DNA of 64,000 nt from Verrucomicrobiia bacterium (GTDB lineage Bacteria > Verrucomicrobiota > Verrucomicrobiia > Limisphaerales > UBA1100). The translations under genes were made by a program, and so were the position numbers. The stretch lies in the NCBI GenBank assembly GCA_014239365.1, contig JAAZZB010000084.1:1-64000 (forward strand), given 5' to 3'. Under the pieces are notes generated by a model, which was given only the letters and a program-made list of their open reading frames with translations, was not told the DNA's origin and ran no database searches. Shown here one piece after another: positions 1 through 6,898 of the stretch (positions are counted from its first letter, which is position 1; every line of letters begins with the position of its first letter).

Positions 1-121
1 CATTGGATCCACAGTTTCGGAGTAGCGACAACACACGGTTGGAAGGTAAACGGAGGAAGTGAAAAGTCAAAGCAATGGGGCGCGTTTCGCAAGCACGCAT
101 TGTAGCCCGGGCCGGTGGCCC
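1..121 (-). repeat. Left arm of a perfect 121-bp inverted repeat
   Basis: Bases 1-121 are the exact reverse complement of 251-371, checked base by base, with a 129-bp spacer of short palindromic repeats between them. The arm carries, on the minus strand, the GTG start and first twelve codons of the SRAP gene that begins at 336, plus 85 bp of upstream sequence. The match runs to the window edge and may continue outside it. It is either a genuine inverted duplication or a fold-back assembly artefact. Confidence 0.95.
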
Positions 122-272
122 GGGAAGCGCGTTGCAAACGCGCCCTTCAAAACCACCCGGGCCACCGGCCAGGGCTACATTCTTCACGGTAGGGATGCGC
201 TGCGGCGCGTCCGTGGACACGCACAGCGTGTCCCTACCAAAAACCACCCGGGGCCACCGGCCCGGGCTACAA
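101..272. repeat. Cluster of short palindromic intergenic repeats
   Basis: Three copies of a GC-rich palindrome (core CCCGGGCCGGTGGCCCGGG or its reverse) lie at 101-124, 154-179 and 246-272. Between the last two, 188-238, is a compound hairpin bounded by GGTAGGGA and TCCCTACC. Both kinds recur elsewhere in the window (964, 3571, 5935, 8520 and 29492). The cluster is non-coding and overlaps both arms of the inverted repeat. Confidence 0.85.
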
Positions 273-371
273 TGCGTGCTTGCGAAACGCGCCCCATTGC
301 TTTGACTTTTCACTTCCTCCGTTTACCTTCCAACCGTGTGTTGTCGCTACTCCGAAACTGTGGATCCAATG
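251..371 (+). repeat. Right arm of a perfect 121-bp inverted repeat
   Basis: This is the reverse complement of bases 1-121. It contains the upstream region and first 36 bases of the SRAP gene, so the start of that gene is present twice, in opposite orientations. Confidence 0.95.
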
Positions 372-968
372 GAATTGGCCGAGGTGCTGTCGATTGAACT
401 TTGCACGTACGAATTCACACCGCGCCCGATGATTTGGCCAAAGGAAACCGCCCCTGTTATCGTGCACGAAAATGGCCGCACCGAGCTGCGCCCCATGCGC
501 TGGGGCCTTATCCCGCATTGGGCGGAGGACGAAAAAATTGGCACTAAAATGATTAACGCCCGCAGTGAAACCGCCGCGCAAAAACCCGCCTTCCGCGAAG
601 CGTGGCAAAGCCGCCGCTGCCTCATCCCCGCCACCGGCTTCTACGAATGGAACCGCTCCACCGACCCCGAAGGCCGCGGCCAAGCTTATCATTTCACAAA
701 TCCCACCCGCCCACTCATCTGCTTCGCCGGCCTCTGGGAACGCTGGCACCGCCCGCCCAGCAAACAACCCGAGCTATTCGAAAACACCTTTGAACCCCCG
801 CCACCCATCCTCGAAACCTTCACCCTCCTCACCACCGAGCCAAATGGAGTCGTCAAAAAATACCACGATCGAATGCCCGTAATCTTGGGCGAAGGAGCCT
901 GTAAATGGCTGGAAGGAAATGACCTGTTGAAAGAGGAATCAGAACAACTGAAAGCGCAAACAATGTAG
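336..968 (+). CDS. SOS response-associated peptidase (SRAP, HMCES/YedK family)
   Basis: This 210-residue protein belongs to the SRAP family, which crosslinks to abasic sites in single-stranded DNA through Cys2 and shields them. The GTG start gives MCCRYSE, so removing Met exposes Cys2; the usual motif is MCGRY. Other family landmarks are present: the Asn/Arg motif NARSETA, the Glu in PATGFYEW, and the His in KYHDRMPVIL. Length fits the family. The stop TAG (966-968) lies inside a palindromic repeat, so the last residue, Met, is encoded by the repeat. The promoter region and first 12 codons are part of the 121-bp inverted repeat. It has no functional partner beside it. Confidence 0.92.
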   Translation: MCCRYSETVDPMELAEVLSIELCTYEFTPRPMIWPKETAPVIVHENGRTELRPMRWGLIPHWAEDEKIGTKMINARSETAAQKPAFREAWQSRRCLIPATGFYEWNRSTDPEGRGQAYHFTNPTRPLICFAGLWERWHRPPSKQPELFENTFEPPPPILETFTLLTTEPNGVVKKYHDRMPVILGEGACKWLEGNDLLKEESEQLKAQTM

Positions 969-1043
969 CCCGGGCCGGTGGCCCGGGTGGTTTTGAAGGG
1001 GCGCGTTTGCAACGCGTTTCCCGGGCCACCGGCCCGGGCTACA
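964..1043. repeat. Palindromic repeat pair downstream of the SRAP gene
   Basis: Two CCCGGG-type palindromes in opposite orientation flank GGGGCGCGTTTGCAACGCG, making one large hairpin. It begins inside the SRAP stop codon. This 3-prime position is typical of the family in this window and would suit a transcript-end structure. Confidence 0.85.
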
Positions 1044-1103
1044 AATTGTAAAGGGGTTATCTTTGGTGGGTTATGGTTTGTGTTGCTGTGAATGCAGGTT
1101 TGT

Positions 1104-1949
1104 TCAAGGCGATATTCTTCCACCCCCTCTGAGGTTTAGTCGCATCGAACGGAGGGAGTTGGTTGGGTTATATGTGCCCGTGGCATAAGTTGTTGTCACA
1201 GTCGAGCCAGTAAGATTAATAAGATTTATTCTAACTCCGCTGGTGGCAATTCCTCCGCCTGTGGTGGTTCCGCCTGTGGTAGTTCCGCCTGTGGTAGTTC
1301 CGCCTGTGGTAGTTCCGCCTGTGGTGCTTCCGCCTGTGGTGCTTCCGCCTGTTTGCGAGAGTGTGCCATTTATGCAAGTTACAGTTGGGGCGGTCCCAGA
1401 AGTGTTGAATTTTGTAGTAACACCATCCACTGCCTGTGTGGCAGAAGCAGATAGCTTCCAAACTACTTGTTGGCCTCGGGTGGAAGAGTCAGCATTTACT
1501 CCACCAGGAAAATTTTCCATTTTCATTTTCAATGCTGAACCGCTCTGAACTGGTGGAGTTGCATTATTAGTGTTGGATGAAGTCCAGCTATAAGTCAAAT
1601 TCTCTGGGGCAGGGCTTGGGGGCTTGGTTGGGTCGACGCAAGTATATTTTACCCTCAAATGAATATAGGCAGTACCGGAACCGCTTTGAGGTGCGTAACC
1701 AAGGAAACTAGTCGCATAGGTACCGGTACTCGCCATTACACGTCTGGTGCAACTCCATGAACTGGATAAGACTATTTCGGGGGACGCAGGGTTTCCACTT
1801 GCTGCTCCCTGAATAAAATCAACCTGAATACTTGTTATTTTATTAACTTGTGTTTGCGCATGACAATCGAATTGTCCGATTGAAAGGAGCAGGGCAGCAG
1901 AGAGCGCTACTACAATTCGATTCGATGGACTTTGCTCTTTATAAATCAT
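1104..1949 (-). CDS. Secreted protein with Thr/Gly tandem repeat linker, function unknown
   Basis: The product is 281 residues. An N-terminal signal peptide has a hydrophobic core ALSAALLLSIG and a likely cleavage after CHAQ. A Ser/Thr/Asn-rich domain with several Cys follows, including the phrase LTYSWTSS, which recalls Ig-like or PKD-like extracellular folds. Six five-residue repeats of the TTGGS/TTGGT type come next, then a short tail. The repeats are encoded by a 15-bp tandem array, so gain or loss of units keeps the frame. Base composition is more AT-rich than in the core genes to the right. I do not recognise a family. A surface or secreted role is inferred from the signal peptide only. 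Confidence 0.7.
   Translation of the reverse strand: MIYKEQSPSNRIVVALSAALLLSIGQFDCHAQTQVNKITSIQVDFIQGAASGNPASPEIVLSSSWSCTRRVMASTGTYATSFLGYAPQSGSGTAYIHLRVKYTCVDPTKPPSPAPENLTYSWTSSNTNNATPPVQSGSALKMKMENFPGGVNADSSTRGQQVVWKLSASATQAVDGVTTKFNTSGTAPTVTCINGTLSQTGGSTTGGSTTGGTTTGGTTTGGTTTGGTTTGGGIATSGVRINLINLTGSTVTTTYATGTYNPTNSLRSMRLNLRGGGRISP
1255..1350 (-). repeat. 15-bp tandem repeat inside the secreted protein gene
   Basis: There are six near-identical 15-bp units (consensus on the plus strand CCTGTGGTAGTTCCG) that differ only at a two-base variable site. They encode the TTGGT/TTGGS linker. Copy number could change by slippage without a frameshift. Confidence 0.9.
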
Positions 1950-2043
1950 ACTATATTCAATACGCTATAAAACCGCTTTTTTTCACAAAAACCGCAAAAT
2001 TATTTCGCAAGCAGTCGTGAATGTTTATTGAGCTGAAGGTTTT

Positions 2044-2649
2044 TTAGGTTTCAATTGCTTGTGTGGACTTTGTTTCCCACATTTCTTTGGCGATGGCGGC
2101 GCGTTTGATGCGATTGATGAGGGCGGGTTGGAAGCCGGGGGCGTCTACCAATTGGGTTCCCTTGTAAAAAGTGAAAAAATATCCCTGAAGATCGCTTGGA
2201 ATATGGGTGGCTTTGTCCTGGTCGAAAAGGATGAACACCTTGCCTGAATCAGTCCCATTGTGAGCCAGCGCGCATCCGGCCTCAAACAGAACGTTAGGAT
2301 TCAAGTTTGTGAGGTCAAACAACAGAATGTCTGATTTTTGGATGCGCTTTAAGATGCTCCCCGTGACACTTGATCCGTGCCTTGCGCGGAGTCTGCCAAA
2401 CTGGATTTGGAGCGGATATTTGCCCTCACACTTTGAACTTTGTTTCTGGACAGCGTCGACTGCGGTTTTCACAAGGCTTCGCAGGAATTTCCAATGAGGG
2501 TCTGTTCTGGAACCAACTTGATTATCCCATTCATAACCAATGCGAATGCGGATGGGTTTTGGAGGAGGGGAACCGATAGGCCCGTCCCAAGCTTTATTGA
2601 CGATTGCTCCATTATCTCGGTTGTTTATCTGTGAACGTTCTAACACCAT
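2044..2649 (-). CDS. TIR/nucleoside-deoxyribosyltransferase-like protein, possible NAD-processing or defence enzyme
   Basis: The product is 201 residues. Residues about 33-60 form a first beta strand with a following WKFLRSLV helix. Residues 106-130 hold the signature SDILLFDLTNLNPNVLFEAG, typical of the TIR-like/NDT superfamily, in which a Glu after an NPN motif is the catalytic residue (here Glu123). A further strand, KVFILFDQD, follows. Family members cleave N-glycosidic bonds in nucleosides or NAD, and many occur in anti-phage systems. No partner sensor is seen here, so defence is only a possibility. A TATAAT box lies six bases upstream of the ATG, suggesting a leaderless transcript. The promoter resembles that of the secreted protein gene downstream. 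Confidence 0.6.
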   Translation of the reverse strand: MVLERSQINNRDNGAIVNKAWDGPIGSPPPKPIRIRIGYEWDNQVGSRTDPHWKFLRSLVKTAVDAVQKQSSKCEGKYPLQIQFGRLRARHGSSVTGSILKRIQKSDILLFDLTNLNPNVLFEAGCALAHNGTDSGKVFILFDQDKATHIPSDLQGYFFTFYKGTQLVDAPGFQPALINRIKRAAIAKEMWETKSTQAIET

Positions 2650-2693
2650 TACTCTATTATATACGCTGGCAAACCCCTGTTTTTCACAGAATC
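2647..2693 (-). promoter_or_regulatory. Promoter region with TATAAT box, shared in sequence with the region at 1947-1993
   Basis: On the minus strand a perfect TATAAT (2656-2661) precedes the ATG by six bases. About 42 bp upstream of this start align with the region upstream of the gene starting at 1949 at roughly three of four positions. Shared parts include a TGTGAAAAA run and an AGCGTAT block. No convincing -35 box is visible. Confidence 0.5.
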
Positions 2694-2748
2694 CAAAAAA
2701 TAAATTTTTTTATGGGAAATTTGTGGTCTTTTGCGAAAGACTGGGGTT

Positions 2749-3384
2749 ATGCGGCGTATTGATAGGAAGAGGATGGTGGAAGACGGAGAACAGCCGCCTT
2801 TGGCGACGCGGAGTAGTTTGTTGTTGCGGCTGCGGGATTTGGGGGATGAGCGGAGTTGGCGGGAGTTTTTTGATTTGTATTGGATGCTGCTCTACAACGT
2901 GGCGCGTAAGGCGGGGTTTGGCGCGGAGGATGCGGAGGATGTGACGCAGCAGACGGTGGCGAAGGTGTCTCAGAAGATGCCGGGGTTTGTGTATGATCGC
3001 GAGAAGGGGTCGTACAAGGCGTGGCTGATGACGGTGCTGCGCTCGCGGATGGCGGATCACGCGCGGAAGAATGGGCGGCGGGTGCCGACGGTGAGTTTGG
3101 AGTTTGAAGGGTTGTCGGCGGTTCGTGGGCGGGATGAGTTTAAACAATTATGGAACAACGAATGGAGCAAACGAATGGTGAGCCTCGCGCTGGAACGGGT
3201 GAAGCGGCGGGTGGGGCCGAAGCAATTCCAGATTTTTCACGCCTATATGATGCAGGAATGGACGATGCGGGAGGTGACGGAAACGCTGGGGGTGAGCAAT
3301 CGGCAGGTGTATATGGCGAAGTATCGGGTGGGGGAGAAGTTCGAGGAGGAGCTGGTGCGGCTGCGGGAGGAGGGGGCGGATTGA
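2749..3384 (+). CDS. RNA polymerase sigma factor, sigma-70 family (ECF type)
   Basis: The product is about 211 residues. Region 2 is visible in SWREFFDLYWMLLYNVARKAG followed by the acidic GAEDAEDVTQQT, and region 4 as a helix-turn-helix in WTMREVTETLGVSNRQVYMAKYRV near the C-terminus. This matches ECF-type factors that direct RNA polymerase to special promoters. The ATG at 2749 is taken as start; the ATG at 2773 has a better Shine-Dalgarno (AGGAAGAGG) and is a real alternative. A small ORF overlaps its stop and a Ser/Thr kinase gene follows, an arrangement common in PVC bacteria where the kinase may control the factor. Confidence 0.85.
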   Translation: MRRIDRKRMVEDGEQPPLATRSSLLLRLRDLGDERSWREFFDLYWMLLYNVARKAGFGAEDAEDVTQQTVAKVSQKMPGFVYDREKGSYKAWLMTVLRSRMADHARKNGRRVPTVSLEFEGLSAVRGRDEFKQLWNNEWSKRMVSLALERVKRRVGPKQFQIFHAYMMQEWTMREVTETLGVSNRQVYMAKYRVGEKFEEELVRLREEGAD

Positions 3385-3566
3385 ATGTATCGCGTCCTTT
3401 GCGCCGGTGGCATCCGTGGCGTCGGCGGATGTACGCGTGGGTAACGCGGCTGGCGGAGCGTTGGCTAAAGCCGCCGCCGGAGCCGCGTGTGTATCGGACG
3501 GATTGCGGCGAGCGTGAACGTTTGTTGCGGGCGCGATTGATGAAAGGCGTGGCGCGAGAGATGTAG
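3381..3566 (+). CDS. Small basic ORF overlapping the sigma factor stop
   Basis: A possible 61-residue product starts at TTG 3381, which overlaps the sigma factor stop (TTGA); an internal ATG at 3429 would give 46 residues. It is rich in Arg and Trp and has no recognised domain. The frame ends at a TAG that begins a degenerate palindromic repeat. Overlap with the sigma gene suggests translational coupling, and a small regulator of the sigma factor is conceivable, but nothing in the sequence shows it. Confidence 0.35.
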   Translation: MNVSRPLRRWHPWRRRMYAWVTRLAERWLKPPPEPRVYRTDCGERERLLRARLMKGVAREM

Positions 3567-3570
3567 CGCG

Positions 3571-3729
3571 AGTGGTTTTGGTAGGGACACGCTGTGCGTG
3601 TCCGTGGACGCGCGGCAGCGCGTCCCTACCGGGGGTGTGCGGGAGATGTAGCCCGGGCCGGTGGCCCGGGTTGTTTTGGAAGGGACACGCTGTGCGTGTC
3701 CACGGACGCGCGGCAGCGCGTCCCTACCG
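3571..3729. repeat. Two compound hairpins (GGTAGGGA type) around one CCCGGG palindrome
   Basis: Each compound unit has two inner hairpins, GGACACGC-type and GGACGCGC-type, closed by an outer GGTAGGGA/TCCCTACC stem, with a CCCGGGCC palindrome between the units. The block fills the gap between the small ORF and the kinase gene. Confidence 0.85.
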
Positions 3730-3762
3730 AGCGCCAACAGTGATTTTTAGAAATTAAGTTTA

Positions 3763-5934
3763 ATGACATCGGACGAATCATCACGCGACGCACCCCAATT
3801 GCCGGGGCTGACTTTGCTGCGCCGGATTGGTGGGGGCACTTATGGCGAGGTGTGGCTGGCGCGGGAATCGGTTGGGGAAGAGGGCGCCTTTCGCGCGGTG
3901 AAGCTGGTGCGGCGCGATCGCTTTGAGGATGCGCATCCGTACGAACGCGAATGGCGCGGCCAACAGCGATTTGAATCGTTGAGCCGTAGTCACGTGGGCA
4001 TCGTGGATGTGCTGCGCTTGGAACGCGATGACGCGCGCGGATTATTCTTCAGCGTGATGGAGCTGGCGGATGACGCGGACGTGGACGCCACTGAGGTGAA
4101 TCCAAAAACCTACGAGCCGCGCACGCTGCAAGGTCAACTCGCCGCGCACGGCGCTTTGCCCCCGGCGGAATGTTTGAAGGTGGGCGTGAGCCTCGCACGC
4201 GCGTTGGCGCATTTGCACACGCACGAGTTGGTGCATCGCGATGTGAAGCCTTCCAACATCATTTATGTGGGCGGCAAACCGAAGCTCGTGGACATCGGCC
4301 TCGTGGCGCGTTTTGACAGCACGCCCTCGGCGGTGGGCACGTTCGGCTACATCCCGTACGAAGGCCCGGGCAAAACCACGGCGGACGTGTTCGCCCTCGG
4401 CAAGGTGCTTTACGAAATGGCCACGGGCAAAGATCGCTACGACTTCCCCGAACTTCCCGCGCCCAATCCGGAACTGCGCGGCCTCAACGCGGTGATCCTC
4501 AAAGCCTGCGCGGATTTGCCCAAGGAGCGGTATCCCAATGCAGTGGAAATGGCTGAAGACCTCGAGCGCGTCCGCGATGGTCATCGTCCTTTGGGCGAGA
4601 GTACTGCGATTTTCAATAAACTGTTGGCCACATTGGCGGTGCTGTTTGTGGGCGCTCTGGCGTGGAGTCAGTGGGGAGGTAAACCGGATGCGCCAGAAAC
4701 ACCCGAACCCAGCTGGCGCGATGGCTTAGAGGCGCATTGGCCGATGGACGGCCACGCCCGCGACGCCACCGGCCACGGCTACGATGGTAATGTCACGGGC
4801 GTGACGCCCACTACCGATCGCTTTGGCCGTGCTGATCGCGCGCTGCATTTTGATGGGAACGCATCCATCGACATTGGTGATCGGCTCGACATTCGCACCA
4901 ACGATTTCACCGTGAGTTTATGGGTGAAGACTAAGGATGATGCATTCGGATTGGTCAGTAAAATGAGCGAGTGGCGGTTGCCATCGCGTTGGGGTTTAGT
5001 GGCGTATCACGAATATGAACAGCACCAAAATTTGCTGCTGGTGCTAATGCAATCCACGGGCAGTGATGGGAATGCGGGCGTAGTCCATTTGGGCTTGCAG
5101 GACATCGGCCTCAATAATGGCAAATGGCATCAACTGGTGGCGGTGTTCGATCGGGATAAAACGTTGAATGTATTTCTGGATGGCAAATTGTTAACCCAAG
5201 CGGATATTTCAAAATCCAAAACAGTGGATTTTGATACCGACTATCATCTGCTGCTCGGTGCGGCCAATGGCGAGGGCAACGCGGAGGTGCATCCGCGCAA
5301 ACAACTCACGGGTGATATGGACGACGTGCGCATTTGGCGGCGCGCGTTATCTGATGCCGAAGTGGAGCAAATGTATCGTGATGAATCCGTGCCCGATACG
5401 CGTCCGGCCGCGCGATGGGATTTTGATTACAGCTACTCCCACGTGCTCGAAACCAATGCGATGAAGTACATCATCAAAACCAACAACGTGCGCCCCTTCA
5501 TCGAATGGCAAAAAACGCCGCTCACTTATTGGGGCCCCATCACCAATGGCGTGATGGGGGAGATTGTTTATCACTTTCCTTTTGCCCGCCCCGTGCGTCG
5601 AGCGTATCTCCGTTGCACAGTGAACACCTGGGATTTCTCCGGCAGCACCGCCGGCATCGGACGCGGCGCGGCCGCCATCGGCATCTCCACCAACGGCACG
5701 GACTGGGTCGCCCTCCGCAACGGTCTCGAACCGGAACCACTTTGGAGCACCGATGGTTTTGTAAATGACGAATTGCCAACGGCCCTAATGGGAGCCACCA
5801 ACTATTTCATCCGCGTGCGAATGCTCAAAGAAGACGGCATCAATAGCGACTACACCCCCGCCCAACACAGCCGAATGAGCAAGCTGCCCGGAGATAAAGG
5901 ATTTGAGTTCAAGGCGGAATTGGGAGGGGAATAA
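3763..5934 (+). CDS. Membrane Ser/Thr protein kinase with extracytoplasmic LamG-like domain
   Basis: The product is 723 residues. Residues about 17-275 are a Hanks-type kinase: Gly-rich loop IGGGTYGEVW, ATP-binding Lys in AVKLV, and catalytic HRDVKPSN. The usual DFG is DIG, which keeps the metal-binding Asp. One membrane helix (LLATLAVLFVGALAW) lies near 287-303. Outside it, about 325-520 form a concanavalin A/LamG-like jelly roll (DFTVSLWVKT, GDMDDVRIWRRALS). The rest, to 723, is an unassigned beta-rich region. The layout suggests an external ligand signalling to an internal kinase. Its place after the sigma factor suggests that factor as a target, by inference. Confidence 0.9.
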   Translation: MTSDESSRDAPQLPGLTLLRRIGGGTYGEVWLARESVGEEGAFRAVKLVRRDRFEDAHPYEREWRGQQRFESLSRSHVGIVDVLRLERDDARGLFFSVMELADDADVDATEVNPKTYEPRTLQGQLAAHGALPPAECLKVGVSLARALAHLHTHELVHRDVKPSNIIYVGGKPKLVDIGLVARFDSTPSAVGTFGYIPYEGPGKTTADVFALGKVLYEMATGKDRYDFPELPAPNPELRGLNAVILKACADLPKERYPNAVEMAEDLERVRDGHRPLGESTAIFNKLLATLAVLFVGALAWSQWGGKPDAPETPEPSWRDGLEAHWPMDGHARDATGHGYDGNVTGVTPTTDRFGRADRALHFDGNASIDIGDRLDIRTNDFTVSLWVKTKDDAFGLVSKMSEWRLPSRWGLVAYHEYEQHQNLLLVLMQSTGSDGNAGVVHLGLQDIGLNNGKWHQLVAVFDRDKTLNVFLDGKLLTQADISKSKTVDFDTDYHLLLGAANGEGNAEVHPRKQLTGDMDDVRIWRRALSDAEVEQMYRDESVPDTRPAARWDFDYSYSHVLETNAMKYIIKTNNVRPFIEWQKTPLTYWGPITNGVMGEIVYHFPFARPVRRAYLRCTVNTWDFSGSTAGIGRGAAAIGISTNGTDWVALRNGLEPEPLWSTDGFVNDELPTALMGATNYFIRVRMLKEDGINSDYTPAQHSRMSKLPGDKGFEFKAELGGE

Positions 5935-6195
5935 TGTATCCCGAGCCGGAGGCCCGGGTGGTTTTGGTAGGGACACGCTATGCGTGTCCACGGACGCGCC
6001 GCAGCGCATCCCTACCATGGGGGATGTAGCCCGGGCCGGTGGCCCGGGTGGTTTTGGTAGGGACACGCTGTGCGTGTCCACGGACGCGCAGCAGCGCATC
6101 CCTACCGTGGGGGATGTAGCCCGGGCCGTTTGCCCGGGTGGTTTCAAGGGGGCGCGTTTGGCAACGCGCTTCCCGGGCCACCGGCCCGGGCTACA
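5935..6195. repeat. Array of alternating CCCGGG palindromes and GGTAGGGA hairpins
   Basis: This non-coding stretch follows the kinase stop directly. It holds four CCCGGG-type palindromes and two compound GGTAGGGA hairpins in near-tandem, with GGGGCGCGTTTGGCAACGCG between the last pair. It is the largest array of these elements in the window. Confidence 0.85.
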
Positions 6196-6206
6196 AAAAA
6201 CCGAGG

Positions 6207-6353
6207 AAGCCCCAATGCCCGATGTCCAAGGCCCAAGGAATGTCCAAATCCCAATAACCAAACTCACGCCGCCGCTTGGGCATTGCTCATTGAGACTTCC
6301 TAGGGTTTTTGTCATTGGGGCTTCCTTGGACATTGGTAATTGGAAATTTCTAT
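6207..6353. repeat. CCAATGACC-type imperfect inverted repeat
   Basis: The left half is made of short phrases such as CCCAATGCCC and CCAAGGAATGTCC. The right half carries their complements (TCATTGGGGC, CCTTGGACATTGG), giving one long imperfect hairpin. Related elements lie at 8544-8666 and 11703-11812. It reaches to just upstream of the DUF192 lipoprotein gene. Confidence 0.75.
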
Positions 6354-6374
6354 AAAACCCTTCATCCTCCCCGC

Positions 6375-6884
6375 GTGCGGATTTTTCTTTTAACTGTTTC
6401 GTTTGCCTTGGGTTGCACGCAGCAACCTCCGGCGGCTAATCCAAAACCCGCGCCGGCACCGGCTTATGCCGCCGACATCACGGAGGCGCAGGCGAAGTTA
6501 GCGACGATTCAGTTGTTTGTGGGCGCGGTGAAAATGGAGGCGGAACAGGCGCTCACTGAGCGGCAAATCAAAACGGGGATGATGTTTCGCAAAACGATGG
6601 GCGAAAACTCGGGGATGCTTTTTGTGTTCAAACAACCCAAGCGACAGGGGTTTTGGATGAAGAATTGTTTCGTGCCGATGAGCGCGGCGTACATCGATCC
6701 GCAAGGACGCATCAACGAAATCGTAAAACTCGAGCCGCATAATACGAACAGCGTGATGTCCAAAAGTTTTCAAATCCAATACGTGCTCGAAGCTCCGCGC
6801 GGGTGGTTTAAGAAAAATGGCATCGGCCCCGGCGTGACGATTATGACGCCGAAGGGGACGCTGCCGCAGACGTATTTTCACTGA
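6375..6884 (+). CDS. DUF192 family lipoprotein
   Basis: The product is about 169 residues from a GTG at 6375. The start is chosen because it begins a short lipoprotein signal (MRIFLLTVSFALGC); upstream codons lie in the repeat element. A Pro/Ala linker leads into a DUF192 domain with the family phrases MMFRKTM, GMLFVF and FWMKNC. DUF192 proteins are small extracytoplasmic beta-barrel proteins of unknown biochemical role. nadE follows after 14 bp, so the two may be cotranscribed, though no functional link is evident. Confidence 0.85.
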   Translation: MRIFLLTVSFALGCTQQPPAANPKPAPAPAYAADITEAQAKLATIQLFVGAVKMEAEQALTERQIKTGMMFRKTMGENSGMLFVFKQPKRQGFWMKNCFVPMSAAYIDPQGRINEIVKLEPHNTNSVMSKSFQIQYVLEAPRGWFKKNGIGPGVTIMTPKGTLPQTYFH

Positions 6885-6898
6885 GTGAGTTAAAGCTG

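Noticed and set aside
3150..3380. Alternative plus-strand frame inside the sigma factor gene
   Set aside because: It is the +1 shadow of region 4 coding DNA, Gly-rich and without a start signal; only the part after 3381 could be a real small gene.
5935..6353. Regular repeated units that might be a CRISPR array
   Set aside because: The units are palindromic hairpins of two alternating families with no unique spacers of constant length, and no cas genes are present.
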